Made by a program: the position numbers and the translations under genes | In this document: positions 47,681 to 57,657 of the stretch, in pieces | Layout: every line of letters begins with the position of its first letter | Numbering within the stretch: the stretch's first letter is position 1 | Notes under the pieces: model-generated | The model's input: only the letters and a program-made list of their open reading frames with translations | Databases searched by the model: none | Told to the model about the DNA's origin: nothing | Source of the DNA: Pyruvatibacter sp. HU-CL02332 | GTDB taxonomy: Bacteria > Pseudomonadota > Alphaproteobacteria > CGMCC-115125 | Length of the DNA: 64,000 nt | Direction: 5' to 3' | Assembly (NCBI RefSeq): GCF_040362765.1 | Contig: NZ_BAABWK010000001.1 | Location: 796,990 to 860,989, forward strand

Positions 47681-50600
47681 TATCCAGCGGCGTCACCGCA
47701 TCGGCAATCGCCACATCCGTCGTACCGCCATTGAATGACAGAATCTCAATATTAGTGAGCGTGTCTGTCCCCTCGTCCCCGCTCAGTGCCGTGACTGTGT
47801 AGCTGTTCGACCCACTGTCATAGGTAACCGTGTATTGATTTTGGGCAAGCGAATACATCGCCTTGTCGACACCACCACGACCGTCAATCTGGTCATCGCC
47901 CGCGAGAGCACGAAAAGTGTTGCTGTCTAAATCGCCTTTGAGTAGGTCGTCAAAGCTAGAGCCCTCTACTGCATCAATACCATCCAGCGAATCAGTTCCG
48001 CCAAAACCATCCGTTGCACTTCCAGATTCTAGATCAACCCGCACTGCGGCAGGATCTAGGTGATAGCTCGCCCATGTCGACCCAACGCCAGATCCGAAAG
48101 CAACCAAAACGTCGTCGCCTGCCAGACCAATCACCATCGACCCGGCGTAGTATGCACCTGTCAAATGGTCGTCAAAGCTGCTGCCTTCGACAATCTCGAT
48201 ACTGCTAACCGTAAATGAATTCCCGTCCGCATCGGAATCAGTGTTTCCGTAGAGTGCAACTGTCACAGCAGTTTCATGATCTGTGAACGCAATTGTATCG
48301 CGGCCATGAAGTCCATCGACGATCAATACGCCTGGCGCCCAAACGTATCTATCATCGCCATGACCACCCGATACAAGCTCAATATTCGTAATTGTATTGG
48401 TGAGTCCCGATGCCTCGCGAAGCTGACCATGCCGAAAGTCAACAACCAAACTCTCCGTATGTTCACTCAGGAAAAGCCGATCGATGCCATCGCCGCCGTC
48501 AAAACTGTGCTCTCCTTGAACATCATGGAACTCATCAGTGAAATCACTGCCAATAAATCCCTCTACACCGACAAAGGAGTCAAAATCAGCTTCACTTGGT
48601 CGTACCCGGAGTTGAACTGCTTCGGAATTTGGAAGGTATACTTGAACGCCCAAGATACTGTCAGCAAATGAAAGAGTATCAAACCCACCGGCACCATCAA
48701 TGGTGTCACTACCACGACCTGGTAGGAAGAAGTTATCCGCAGAGTTTCCTATCAGAGAGTCGTCGAAGTCACTCCCAATTATCCGCTCTATACTGACAAG
48801 AGTGTGCGTGTCTCCAACACCATTTACAGCTGTACCAGCAAGCAAATTCGCTGTGACAAAAGCTACGCTGTCGGAATAATCAATTGTATCGTCACCACCT
48901 CGACCATCGATCACATCGGACCCTGTGCCGGGCCTGAAAGACTCATCTGCGCCGCTGCCAGTCAGATTGTCATCAAACCTGCTGCCCAGAAGCCGTTCGA
49001 TACTTGTCAGCGTATCGATATTTCCATATCCATCTTCGACAATTCCGCTTGAGAGATCGGCTATGACTCCTGAGGGGCTAAGCGAATAGTCCACTGTGTC
49101 GAACCCATCCCCCCCATCAATTTCATCTTGCCCATCGCCGGGCAGGAAAAAATCGTCGCCTGCACCCCCGACTAGCGTGTCATCACCAGCATTCGCCAAC
49201 GCATCATCGATAGCAATAACATCAACGCCGCCATTGAACCCAAGATACTCAACGCCAGAAAGAACATCCGATCCTTCATTGCCGCTATTCGCTACGACAG
49301 AATGCGTACCTGTGGCCGCATCAAAGGTGACCGTGTAGTTTTGCAACGCGAGCGCATAAACCGCACGGTCGGAACCGCCTGCACCATTGATAATGTCATC
49401 ACCATCTCCGCCAGAAAATGACTCATCAGCGCCGCTTCCTATAAGAATATCTGCATTGGAGCTGGCTATCACGCTCTCAATACTTGTCAGACTATCGGTA
49501 CCGTTGTGCCCGTCGGACACAACCCCAGTTTCAAGGTTTACACTTATTCCCGCAGGACTATCGCTGTAGTCCACGGTGTCGTGACCACCAGCGCCATCGA
49601 CCGTGTCATCGCCATCTCCTGGAACAAAAAAATTGTCCAGTTCGTCTCCGACAAGATTTTGAGATGACAAGTCCGGTGCCAATATCCGTATATCAATTGG
49701 CTCGCCACCAGCAAACGAAAGTAATTCTATTGAAGTAAGAGTATCGTTGCCTTCTCCACCGGCATGAGCCGCCACAGTGTATGTTTTGGCGCCCGCTTGG
49801 TACGTGATTGTGTATGCAGTTAAGGAAAGCGCGTAAACCGCTTCATCGGTACCATCACCTCCGTCGATGATGTCATCTCCAGACAATCCGCTAAATCGAT
49901 TTGCCTCCGCATCGCCTGTCAGCCTGTCATCAAACTGCGATCCGACAACGCCTTCGATATTGATTAGTGCATCGTTGGATCCAAAACCATCAGCCGCCAG
50001 ACCGGTCGAAAGGTCCACTGCCACGCCAGCCAAAGACAACGCATAGCTTGCCGTGTCAAATCCACCCAATCCATCAATACGGTCAGCGCCCTGAAGTCCT
50101 TCGATGACATTGTCCGAAGCATCCCCCCATATCGAGTCAAAAGATCTACTTCCGATGACATTCTCTATACTGATCAACTGATCTGTAGGCATAAATCCTT
50201 CAGAGACAGTGCCAGCGCCCAAGTCGACGACCACACTTGAAGTGGACGAGATGTACGATACCGTATCAACACCTCCACCGCCGTTGACCATGTCATTCCC
50301 ACGGTCAGGCAGAAACTGATTATCATTGGCATCACCGATCAACGTATCGTCGAAGAGTGTGCCGATGACATACTCAATGCCAGAGATCGTGTCCGTACCG
50401 CCGAGACCGTCAGTCGCCACGCCCGTCGCGAGATTGACTGTGACAGCACCGCCGCCCAGTCCAACGTCTTCATATGACAGCGTGTCGATCCCATCACCAC
50501 CGTTGATGGTGTCATTGCCGCCAAGGCCCAGGAAGTAATTGTCGTTCGCATCGCCAATCAGCGTGTCGCCAAACTGGCTACCGGCTAGTGCTTCAATGGA

Positions 50601-51041
50601 ATTGAGTGTGTCTGTTCCGCCGAAACCGTCCGTGCCCGTTCCTGTCGCAAGGTTGATACTCACACCGGCTGGATCATAGATGTAGGAAGCGATGTCGGCG
50701 CCGGCCCCGCCATTAAGTGTGTCGTTGCCCGCAGCACCGAACAACAAATCGTCCCCATCTCCGGCGGTAAGGATGTTGTTGTTGGCGTTACCGAATATGA
50801 TGAAGTCCGATGGACCTGTGGCAGTGACATCAAAAATGCCGCCAGTCAGACCAAACTGGACAGTCCCGACATCAACCGCTGTCGTGATGGTGATGCCTTC
50901 ATCCCATACCGAACCATGGGCGTAGTCACCGCCGCCGGGGTTCAAGGTATTGATGATGATCGTGTCGCCAGGTTGCGCAGCATCAAGCGCCGACTGCAGG
51001 TCGAAGTAAGGCCCAAGAGTCCCGACGTTCAAGATGGCCAT
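46734..51041 (-). CDS. giant RTX-like/FG-GAP repeat protein, subfamily A copy 1
   Basis: The 1435-residue acidic protein starts MAILNVGTLGPYFDLQSALDAAQPGDTI with no Sec signal. After a beta-rich module (about 10-75) it has many RTX-like calcium-binding stretches (GGxGxDxI, DGFGGTDTLxSIExVxGSxFxDxLxGD) in units of about 60-70 residues, and several copies of a YALxxxxYTVTY/EGTDTLTNIEILSFNGG module. Residues about 1120-1435 are seven DFDGDGDDDILF repeats of about 43 residues, each with a DxDxDGDDD EF-hand-like loop, and it ends LTSDADLV. Secretion by a type I system is likely from the RTX pattern; no transporter is adjacent. An adhesive or surface-layer role is inference. Confidence 0.85.
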   Translation of the reverse strand: MAILNVGTLGPYFDLQSALDAAQPGDTIIINTLNPGGGDYAHGSVWDEGITITTAVDVGTVQFGLTGGIFDVTATGPSDFIIFGNANNNILTAGDGDDLLFGAAGNDTLNGGAGADIASYIYDPAGVSINLATGTGTDGFGGTDTLNSIEALAGSQFGDTLIGDANDNYFLGLGGNDTINGGDGIDTLSYEDVGLGGGAVTVNLATGVATDGLGGTDTISGIEYVIGTLFDDTLIGDANDNQFLPDRGNDMVNGGGGVDTVSYISSTSSVVVDLGAGTVSEGFMPTDQLISIENVIGSRSFDSIWGDASDNVIEGLQGADRIDGLGGFDTASYALSLAGVAVDLSTGLAADGFGSNDALINIEGVVGSQFDDRLTGDAEANRFSGLSGDDIIDGGDGTDEAVYALSLTAYTITYQAGAKTYTVAAHAGGEGNDTLTSIELLSFAGGEPIDIRILAPDLSSQNLVGDELDNFFVPGDGDDTVDGAGGHDTVDYSDSPAGISVNLETGVVSDGHNGTDSLTSIESVIASSNADILIGSGADESFSGGDGDDIINGAGGSDRAVYALALQNYTVTFDAATGTHSVVANSGNEGSDVLSGVEYLGFNGGVDVIAIDDALANAGDDTLVGGAGDDFFLPGDGQDEIDGGDGFDTVDYSLSPSGVIADLSSGIVEDGYGNIDTLTSIERLLGSRFDDNLTGSGADESFRPGTGSDVIDGRGGDDTIDYSDSVAFVTANLLAGTAVNGVGDTHTLVSIERIIGSDFDDSLIGNSADNFFLPGRGSDTIDGAGGFDTLSFADSILGVQVYLPNSEAVQLRVRPSEADFDSFVGVEGFIGSDFTDEFHDVQGEHSFDGGDGIDRLFLSEHTESLVVDFRHGQLREASGLTNTITNIELVSGGHGDDRYVWAPGVLIVDGLHGRDTIAFTDHETAVTVALYGNTDSDADGNSFTVSSIEIVEGSSFDDHLTGAYYAGSMVIGLAGDDVLVAFGSGVGSTWASYHLDPAAVRVDLESGSATDGFGGTDSLDGIDAVEGSSFDDLLKGDLDSNTFRALAGDDQIDGRGGVDKAMYSLAQNQYTVTYDSGSNSYTVTALSGDEGTDTLTNIEILSFNGGTTDVAIADAVTPLDTTSDFDGDGDDDIVYSLTASGNSVFNNADGTGGGWIGYSDRTVIGTGDFNGDGDADLLFRFADGNHSGFDSGGGGPWFGRSDRTAVAVGDFNGDGDDDVLFQFANGNKHIADADSGNTWVGFADRSIEGVGDFDGDGDDDVLFELNAGGYVTNNVDGTGGRWLGGPNRDVAGIGDFDGDGDDDILFVLNSGGHIINDGESGGMQWFGFTDRSVAGIGDFDGDGNDDILFRLSDGNHTIISPNGVGRWIARTNNTVRDVGDYDGDGDDDILFEAPGGGFVVDQADGGAGLGMYFLDRTLVAGDPMGIGLTSDADLV

Positions 51042-51079
51042 AATGCTTTTACTCTTTGGTCCTTGCCTAGCGGAACATC

Positions 51080-52026
51080 CTACACCAGGTCAGCGTCACT
51101 GGTGAGGCCGATGCCCAGCGGGTCTCCGGCCACAAGTGTGCGGTCCAGGAAGTACATGCCAAGGCCTACGCCACCGTCGGCCTGATCAACCACGAAACCG
51201 CCGCCGGGTGCCTCGAACAGAATGTCGTCGTCGCCGTCACCATCATAGTCGCCCACATCGCGCACCGTGTTGTTGGTGCGCGCAATCCAGCGCCCGACGC
51301 CATTGGGAGAGATGATCGTGTGGTTGCCGTCTGACAGACGGAACAGGATGTCGTCATTGCCGTCGCCATCGAAATCTCCGATGCCTGCGACGCTGCGGTC
51401 CGTAAAGCCGAACCACTGCATGCCGCCGCCTTCGCCATCATTGATGATGTGGCCGCCGGAATTCAGCACAAACAGAATGTCATCATCGCCGTCGCCATCG
51501 AAGTCGCCGATGCCGGCAACGTCGCGGTTCGGGCCACCCAGCCAGCGCCCGCCGGTGCCATCCACATTGTTGGTCACATAGCCGCCGGCATTGAGCTCAA
51601 ACAGCACGTCATCATCGCCATCGCCATCAAAGTCGCCGACAGCTTCAATGGAGCGATCAGCAAAGCCGACCCATGTATTCCCGCTGTCCGCATCCGCAAT
51701 GTGCTTGTTGCCATTGGCAAACTGGAACAGCACATCATCATCGCCGTCCCCGTTGAAATCACCGACAGCCACAGCCGTGCGGTCAGAGCGACCAAGCCAC
51801 GGACCACCGCCGCCACTGTCAAAGCCTGAGTGGTTGCCGCCCGTAAAGCGGAACAACAGATCCGCATCGCCATCGCCGTTGAAATCGCCCGTGCCGATGA
51901 CTGTCCGATCCGCATAGCCGATCCAGCCACCGCCGGTGCCATCCGCGCTGTTGTGGACAGAGTTCCCACTGGCGGTCAGCTTGAAGACAACATCGTCATC
52001 ACCGTCGCCGTCAAAGTCGGAGGTCG
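51080..52026. repeat. long direct repeat, copy B (3' coding part)
   Basis: This is the partner of 46734-47680, in the same orientation, at the 3' end of the second giant gene. Silent positions are conserved as well as amino acids, pointing to recent duplication or gene conversion. Confidence 0.85.
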
Positions 52027-55000
52027 CAGACGAAGTTACCTTGGTGACAGCAAATGAGATAGCGACATCTGTCGTACCACCATCAAATGACAGTGTTTCA
52101 ACATTGCGCAGCGTGTCCGTACCCTCGCCCCCACTGAGCGCGACAACATCGTAGGTGCCGGTCGTGAGGTTATGGATTACGTCGTATTGATCCGCAGCCA
52201 ACGCATATATTGCAGTGTCGGCGCCGCCGGCGCCGTCGATCAAATCATTGCCATCAAGACCGCGGAAAACATTGTCATCATTGTTACCGGTCAGACTATC
52301 CGCAAAATTTGAGCCCTCAACGCCTTTGATGGCCTGCAAGCTATCCGTGTCACCAAACCCATCGGTCGCTGTGTTGCCCGTGAGGTTTACCGACACTCCA
52401 GCAGGATCAAGCCGATAACTGATCCATGTCTCTGTCGTTGATCCGACCCAGCCGCCGCCCAGTGAATCGTTACCCGCGAGGCCAATAAGAACGACATCAC
52501 CGGAACCAGAATAGGTAAGAGTATCGTTGAACGCAGAGCCTTCGACGATCTCAAACCCCCCTGCATCAATCTCGCTTCCATTGGCGTCAGTGCCATTCAC
52601 GTGACCACGCACATCATACGAAACCGCGTATTCGTGTTGGGCAAAAGAGAGTGTATCTCGACCGCTCTGCCCACCGCTCAATCCAACGCCGGGAGCCCAC
52701 ACAAAGCGGTCATCAAAGTCAGATCCACTGACATGCTCAATATTGCTGAAGACATTGACCGATCCATTCGACTCTATCGCCCGGCCTTGACGTAGATCCA
52801 CCGTTACAGCGGCAGTGTTCTGCATGAAAGACAACATATCGGCGGCACCACCAGCGCCGTCGTAGGAGTTGTCACCGTCAATATCAAAAAATCGGTCGCG
52901 GTGCGCCGAACCAATAAACCCTTCTACACCAGTTGTTATGTCTGTATCCGGACCAAAGCCAGAACCGGTCCACGAAGTAACTTTTCCCACTGTTTGCCAG
53001 TTGACCCAGATTTCCATGCTGCTGGTTTCGTAGGACAAAACATCAAACCCGCCCCCGGCGTGAATGTTGTCTGAGCCACCGGCATCCACAAAAAACTCGT
53101 CCGCATCGCTGCCTGTCAGATTGTCGGCAAAAGCAGACCCGATGATCCGCTCAATACTGGTGAGCGTGTCAGTTCCACCGTGTCCATCAGATGCAGTACC
53201 GGTGGCAAGATTGACTGTCACGCCACCAGGGGCACCCAGATAAGACACGGTATCGATACCGCCACGCCCATCGATCGTCTGGTCACCGGCACCGGGTGCG
53301 AACGTATTGTCAGTGTTGTCACCGACAAGAACATTGGGATCAGGATTGGAAAGACCAGCAGCCGCCCAGATATCAACGTCTACAGTGCCGCCTTCAAATG
53401 ACAGGGTTTCAATATTGCTCAGGGTATCGACGCCCTCGGCACCACTTAGCGCTGTGACCGTGAAAGTATCTGCAATTGCATTGTATTGGACCGTATACTG
53501 ATCAATTCCTAGCGCATAAACCGCTGTATCGTTCGCGGTCTGTCCAATCAAGGCATCGTTTCCGCCAAGCCCTGTTAGATAGTTAGATCCGCTAGAATAG
53601 CCAGTTAGAGAGTCTGCGAAAGCAGACCCTTCCAGGATACTGAAGCGCTCTATGCTGAATTGCCTTCCGTTCGCATCAAAATCGTTCGTATTCGAGTCCG
53701 CTGAAACGGTAACGCCACTGTCATGATTTCGAAAAGTTATTTCATTTGAACCTTGGGCCCCGTGCACAAAGGTGACACTGCTATCCCAGACGAACTTGTC
53801 ATTGGCCAACCCTAAGAAGAAGCTCTCGAGGTTTGAAATCGAGACTTGGCGGCCTCCAGAAAATGATACCAGGCCATTTCCCGGGTCAACTGTCACGCCC
53901 TCCAAACTGAACTGCAGGGAATAGTGATCGGTCCCAGCACCACCATCGAGCAGTTGGATGTCTGGATGTTCGACAAACACATCATTAAATCTGCTGCCGA
54001 CAAACGCTTCAATGCCTGAAATGGTGTCCTTCTGGGATCCCGAGAAAGGAAAAGGAAGTGGCTCCACCACACCGGCAAATCGGTGAACCGCCACGCCATG
54101 GCTCAGATCGGCATAGGAAAGCACATCATATCCACCGGCCGCATGAATGACATCATTGCCAGCACTGCCAACAAATATCTCGTCATTGGAGCTGCCGGTT
54201 AACGCATCATCAAAACTGCTGCCAACAATCCGCTCAATACTGGTGAGCGTGTCCGTTCCGCCCTGCCCATCCAATGCAACGCCGGTCGCAAGATTGACGG
54301 TCACGCCACTAGGAGCACCCAGATAGGACACGGTATCGATACCGCCACGTCCGTCGATCGTCTGGTCACCTGCCCCGGGTGTGAAGGTATTGTCGGTGTC
54401 ATCACCGACCAGATTATTCGGATCTGGTTCTGGCAGCCCCGCTGCAGCCCAGATGCTGACGTCCGTCGTGCCGCCCTCAAATGAGAGGATCTCAATGTTG
54501 CTGAGCGTATCAACACCTTCGGTGCCGCTTAATGCCGTAACCGTAAACGTACCTTGAGCTTCGTTAAAAACGACCGTGTACTGATTAGATGCCAAAGCAT
54601 AAATTGCCTTGTCGACTCCATCAGCGCCGTCAATAACATCATTTCCGCCACGTCCACGGAACGCATTGTCAATTGAACTGCCAGTAAAATTATCCCCGAA
54701 CTCGGAGCCTTCCAGTCGCTCAATATCATAGAGTTCAAACGTGTTGCCCGATGTGTCAGTCCCGCTCCGCGCAGCTCCCGAAAGCCCGATCGTCACGCCA
54801 GACCCGTTTGAAATGAAAGTAGCGAGATCAGAGCCCAAGGAACCGCTGGCAATTGTATTCGGCGCCATGATGAATGTGTCGGACTGAAAGCTGCCCACCA
54901 CATGCTCGATGCTTACCAGCGTGTCAGTCGAGCCAACCTGTGAATCAACTGTTGTGTTGGAGGTGAAGTCGACGACATAACTCGCGCTCGAACCCTCATA

Positions 55001-57307
55001 GTCGAGGATGTCTATCCCCGTACCGCCATCAAACGTCTCAGGCGCGTGGCGATTGTTGTTGTCTTTGAAAATATCCTGAAAGTCGGTTCCGACATATCGT
55101 TCGATGTCGTTGTAGCCAACCACAATCGTCTGACCTGTCGTGCCGGACGCATGAGAAAGCGTATCGAAGCCGGCTCCGCCATCAATGATATCGTTGCCAG
55201 ACGTGAACTCGAAGATATCATCCCCGTCACTACCGGTCAGTCTGTCCTGATGATCAGTGCCGATGATGCGTTCGATGCTTGTCAGCGTATCGACACCGCC
55301 ACGACCGTTGGATGCGGTGCCCGCGGCAAGGTCAACTTCCACACCAAGTGGAGCACCCGCATAGGACACCGTATCAATCCCGCCCCGTCCATCAATCGTA
55401 TGGTTGCCCACACCCGGGGTGAACGTATTGTCGGTGTCGTCGCCTGTCAGGATGACAGGAGGCGGCAAAGCGTCGGCAATCGCCACATCCACCGTACCAC
55501 CGCTAAAGGACAGCGTTTCGATGCCCGAAAGTGTATCGGTCCCCTCATTGCCGCTTTTAGCCACCACTCGGTATGTGCCGGTGCCCAGATCAAAAGAGAC
55601 TGTGTAACTCGATTGAGCCAGAGCATAGATCGCACGGTCTGTCCCTGCAGCTCCTGTGATCGTGTCGTTGCCACCACCACCGGTAAAATCATTATCGGCG
55701 CCACTACCTGTCAGCGTGTCGCCAAAAGCGCTGCCGATAACGCTTTCAATGCTCGTCAGGGTGTCCGTATCCCCATAACCATCCGACACCACACCCGTTG
55801 CAAGGTTGACGTTGATGGCCGATGGGCTGGTGCTGTAATCCACCGTGTCTTTGCCGCCAGCACCATTCACCGTGTCATCGCCATCACGCGGCGTGAATGT
55901 GTTGTCCAATGAATCGCCGACAAAAGTCTCATCGGCCGGATCCGGCGCAACAACCGTGATGTCGACAAGCCCGACATCACTGAAACTCAAAAACTCGATG
56001 GACGAGAGCGTGTCAGTGCCTTCGACGCCTGTAGTATCAACAACCGTGTAAGTATTGCTGCCCGCGTTGAACGTGACCGTGTACGCACTTGCCGCAAAGG
56101 CATAGAGCACAACGTCAGCGCCGCCTCCGCCATTGATGATGTCATTGCCGCGAAGGCCGGAAAACAGATTGTCTCCGGAGTCGCCTGTCAGAGTATCGGC
56201 AAAATTCGAGCCGAAGACAGTCTCGATGCTGATCAACGTATCCGTCGAGCCGAAGCCGTCGGATGCAGTGCCAGCAGCCAGGTTGACATTCACGCTTCCC
56301 GCCGACCGGGAGTAGTCGGCCAGATCGGTGCCACCGCCACCATCAAGCCTGTCGGCTCCCAGAAGACCTTCAAGCCGGTTGCTATTGCTGTCGCCGGTTA
56401 GAACATCGCCAAATATGCCGCCGGTAATCGCTTCTATGTTCCGCAACGTGTCTGTAGACCCAAGGCCGTCGGTTGCCCGACCGGTCGCAAGATTCACATT
56501 CACACTGGTCTGAGCAGTTTCATAGACAGCAGTGTCCTGGCCACCGCCACCATCGATGACATCGCTGCCAGCATTGCCATAAAACTTGTTGTTTTCACTA
56601 TTGCCGACGAAGTGGTCATTGTAGTCACTGCCAACAACATCTTCGATCGAGATCAGCGTATCAAAGAAGCCATAGCCATCACTGACCGCGCCACTGATGA
56701 GACTCACGGTGACGCCTGTGGTGCCTCCGACAAATTCGTAGGAGGCCGTGTCCGTACCGCTGCCGCCGTTTATGGTGTCGTTCCCGGCAAAACCGATAAA
56801 CAGATCATCACCTGAGCCACCTATCAGGGTATCACCGAAGTGGCTGCCTGCGAGGGCCTCAATGGAGTTGAGGGTGTCTGTTCCACCGTACCCGTCGGTG
56901 CCAGTGCCCGTGCCAAGGTTTATGTTCACGCCCGCAGGGTCATAGAGGTAGGAGCCAATGTCTCGGCCACCGCCGCCATTGAACGTATCGTTACCCGCAG
57001 CACCAAAGAACACATCATTGCCATCACCGGCAGTCAGGATGTTGTTATTGGCGTTCCCGAAAATTACAAAGTTGGACGGCCCGGCGCCTGTGACGTTGAA
57101 GACACCGCCCGTCAGACCAAACTGGACGGTCCCCACATCCGTCGTCGTTCGGATCGTCAGGCCCTCGTCCCAAACCGAGCCATGCGAGTAATCACCACCA
57201 CCCGACCTCGGCGTGTTAATGACGATGGTGTCGCCTGGCTGCGCAGCATTCAAAGCAGCTGGCAGATCATAATATGGCCCGGTAATCCCTACAATCAGTG
57301 TCGCCAT
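51080..57307 (-). CDS. giant RTX-like/FG-GAP repeat protein, subfamily A copy 2
   Basis: The 2075-residue protein begins MATLIVGITGPYYDLPAALNAAQPGDTI, matching copy 1; a TTG at 57325 is less likely. GGAG stands about 13 bases before the ATG. The order of parts is as in copy 1, but the middle is expanded: from about residue 620 three super-repeats of roughly 345-360 residues each start with TDNTFxPGxGxxTIDGRGGIDTVSY and end with VDTLSNIExLSFEGGTxDVxIWAAAGL or similar. Residues about 1760-2075 are seven FG-GAP repeats almost identical to copy 1. No Sec signal, no catalytic domain and no transmembrane helix are visible. The ligand is presumably calcium; the biological role is unknown. Confidence 0.85.
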   Translation of the reverse strand: MATLIVGITGPYYDLPAALNAAQPGDTIVINTPRSGGGDYSHGSVWDEGLTIRTTTDVGTVQFGLTGGVFNVTGAGPSNFVIFGNANNNILTAGDGNDVFFGAAGNDTFNGGGGRDIGSYLYDPAGVNINLGTGTGTDGYGGTDTLNSIEALAGSHFGDTLIGGSGDDLFIGFAGNDTINGGSGTDTASYEFVGGTTGVTVSLISGAVSDGYGFFDTLISIEDVVGSDYNDHFVGNSENNKFYGNAGSDVIDGGGGQDTAVYETAQTSVNVNLATGRATDGLGSTDTLRNIEAITGGIFGDVLTGDSNSNRLEGLLGADRLDGGGGTDLADYSRSAGSVNVNLAAGTASDGFGSTDTLISIETVFGSNFADTLTGDSGDNLFSGLRGNDIINGGGGADVVLYAFAASAYTVTFNAGSNTYTVVDTTGVEGTDTLSSIEFLSFSDVGLVDITVVAPDPADETFVGDSLDNTFTPRDGDDTVNGAGGKDTVDYSTSPSAINVNLATGVVSDGYGDTDTLTSIESVIGSAFGDTLTGSGADNDFTGGGGNDTITGAAGTDRAIYALAQSSYTVSFDLGTGTYRVVAKSGNEGTDTLSGIETLSFSGGTVDVAIADALPPPVILTGDDTDNTFTPGVGNHTIDGRGGIDTVSYAGAPLGVEVDLAAGTASNGRGGVDTLTSIERIIGTDHQDRLTGSDGDDIFEFTSGNDIIDGGAGFDTLSHASGTTGQTIVVGYNDIERYVGTDFQDIFKDNNNRHAPETFDGGTGIDILDYEGSSASYVVDFTSNTTVDSQVGSTDTLVSIEHVVGSFQSDTFIMAPNTIASGSLGSDLATFISNGSGVTIGLSGAARSGTDTSGNTFELYDIERLEGSEFGDNFTGSSIDNAFRGRGGNDVIDGADGVDKAIYALASNQYTVVFNEAQGTFTVTALSGTEGVDTLSNIEILSFEGGTTDVSIWAAAGLPEPDPNNLVGDDTDNTFTPGAGDQTIDGRGGIDTVSYLGAPSGVTVNLATGVALDGQGGTDTLTSIERIVGSSFDDALTGSSNDEIFVGSAGNDVIHAAGGYDVLSYADLSHGVAVHRFAGVVEPLPFPFSGSQKDTISGIEAFVGSRFNDVFVEHPDIQLLDGGAGTDHYSLQFSLEGVTVDPGNGLVSFSGGRQVSISNLESFFLGLANDKFVWDSSVTFVHGAQGSNEITFRNHDSGVTVSADSNTNDFDANGRQFSIERFSILEGSAFADSLTGYSSGSNYLTGLGGNDALIGQTANDTAVYALGIDQYTVQYNAIADTFTVTALSGAEGVDTLSNIETLSFEGGTVDVDIWAAAGLSNPDPNVLVGDNTDNTFAPGAGDQTIDGRGGIDTVSYLGAPGGVTVNLATGTASDGHGGTDTLTSIERIIGSAFADNLTGSDADEFFVDAGGSDNIHAGGGFDVLSYETSSMEIWVNWQTVGKVTSWTGSGFGPDTDITTGVEGFIGSAHRDRFFDIDGDNSYDGAGGAADMLSFMQNTAAVTVDLRQGRAIESNGSVNVFSNIEHVSGSDFDDRFVWAPGVGLSGGQSGRDTLSFAQHEYAVSYDVRGHVNGTDANGSEIDAGGFEIVEGSAFNDTLTYSGSGDVVLIGLAGNDSLGGGWVGSTTETWISYRLDPAGVSVNLTGNTATDGFGDTDSLQAIKGVEGSNFADSLTGNNDDNVFRGLDGNDLIDGAGGADTAIYALAADQYDVIHNLTTGTYDVVALSGGEGTDTLRNVETLSFDGGTTDVAISFAVTKVTSSATSDFDGDGDDDVVFKLTASGNSVHNSADGTGGGWIGYADRTVIGTGDFNGDGDADLLFRFTGGNHSGFDSGGGGPWLGRSDRTAVAVGDFNGDGDDDVLFQFANGNKHIADADSGNTWVGFADRSIEAVGDFDGDGDDDVLFELNAGGYVTNNVDGTGGRWLGGPNRDVAGIGDFDGDGDDDILFVLNSGGHIINDGEGGGMQWFGFTDRSVAGIGDFDGDGNDDILFRLSDGNHTIISPNGVGRWIARTNNTVRDVGDYDGDGDDDILFEAPGGGFVVDQADGGVGLGMYFLDRTLVAGDPLGIGLTSDADLV
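52060..55450. repeat. three tandem coding super-repeats within the second giant gene
   Basis: Units begin near 55450, 54415 and 53330 on the minus strand, a spacing of about 1035 to 1085 bases. Each starts with the TDNTFxPG and TIDGRGGIDTVSY words and runs through EIVEGSxFxDxLTG-like and YALxxxQYTVxYN-like modules. The second and third are the most alike. Borders are approximate. Confidence 0.7.
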
Positions 57308-57657
57308 GATGCAGATATACTCCAACGCATCGCATGGCCGGTTACACCCCGCGACATTGCCCCCTACTTAGCGATAATTTAACGTAAAAGTAGAGGGAAA
57401 GTAGAGTCTCCTACTCGCAACAATTGCAGATTTCTTGGGTTTTATTCGCACTCACAGGCTGTGCGCCAGGCCGACCTCATCTTCTGATTGTATTTTGGTA
57501 GGTACCGGGCGCACAAAAAGGCCTGCCTCACATTTCCTTGCGAGGCAGGCCTGAGAGTAGTCCGCGTGCGGCATGCTGGATCGAATGACCAACAATAAGG
57601 CTTCCGACCTGCAGCAGAAAAGTCCAACCGGTCTGGGTGGCCAGTTAGCCTAAATGG
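57308..57657. other. intergenic region between giant genes 2 and 3
   Basis: These 350 bases contain the terminator of the third giant gene (57513-57552) and the AT-rich presumed promoter of the second (about 57360-57445). A 61-codon minus-strand reading frame at 57442-57627 spans the terminator and is not believed. Confidence 0.5.
57513..57552 (-). terminator. rho-independent terminator after giant gene 3
   Basis: The arms AGGCCTGCCTC (57519-57529) and GAGGCAGGCCT (57542-57552) pair perfectly over 11 bp around a 12-base loop. On the minus strand the stem runs directly into five T residues (57519-57515). It lies 105 bases past the stop at 57658 and should isolate the gene from giant gene 2. 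Confidence 0.9.

Noticed and set aside
57442-57627. 61-codon minus-strand frame between giant genes 2 and 3
   Set aside because: It spans the perfect terminator hairpin at 57513-57552 and has no family features.
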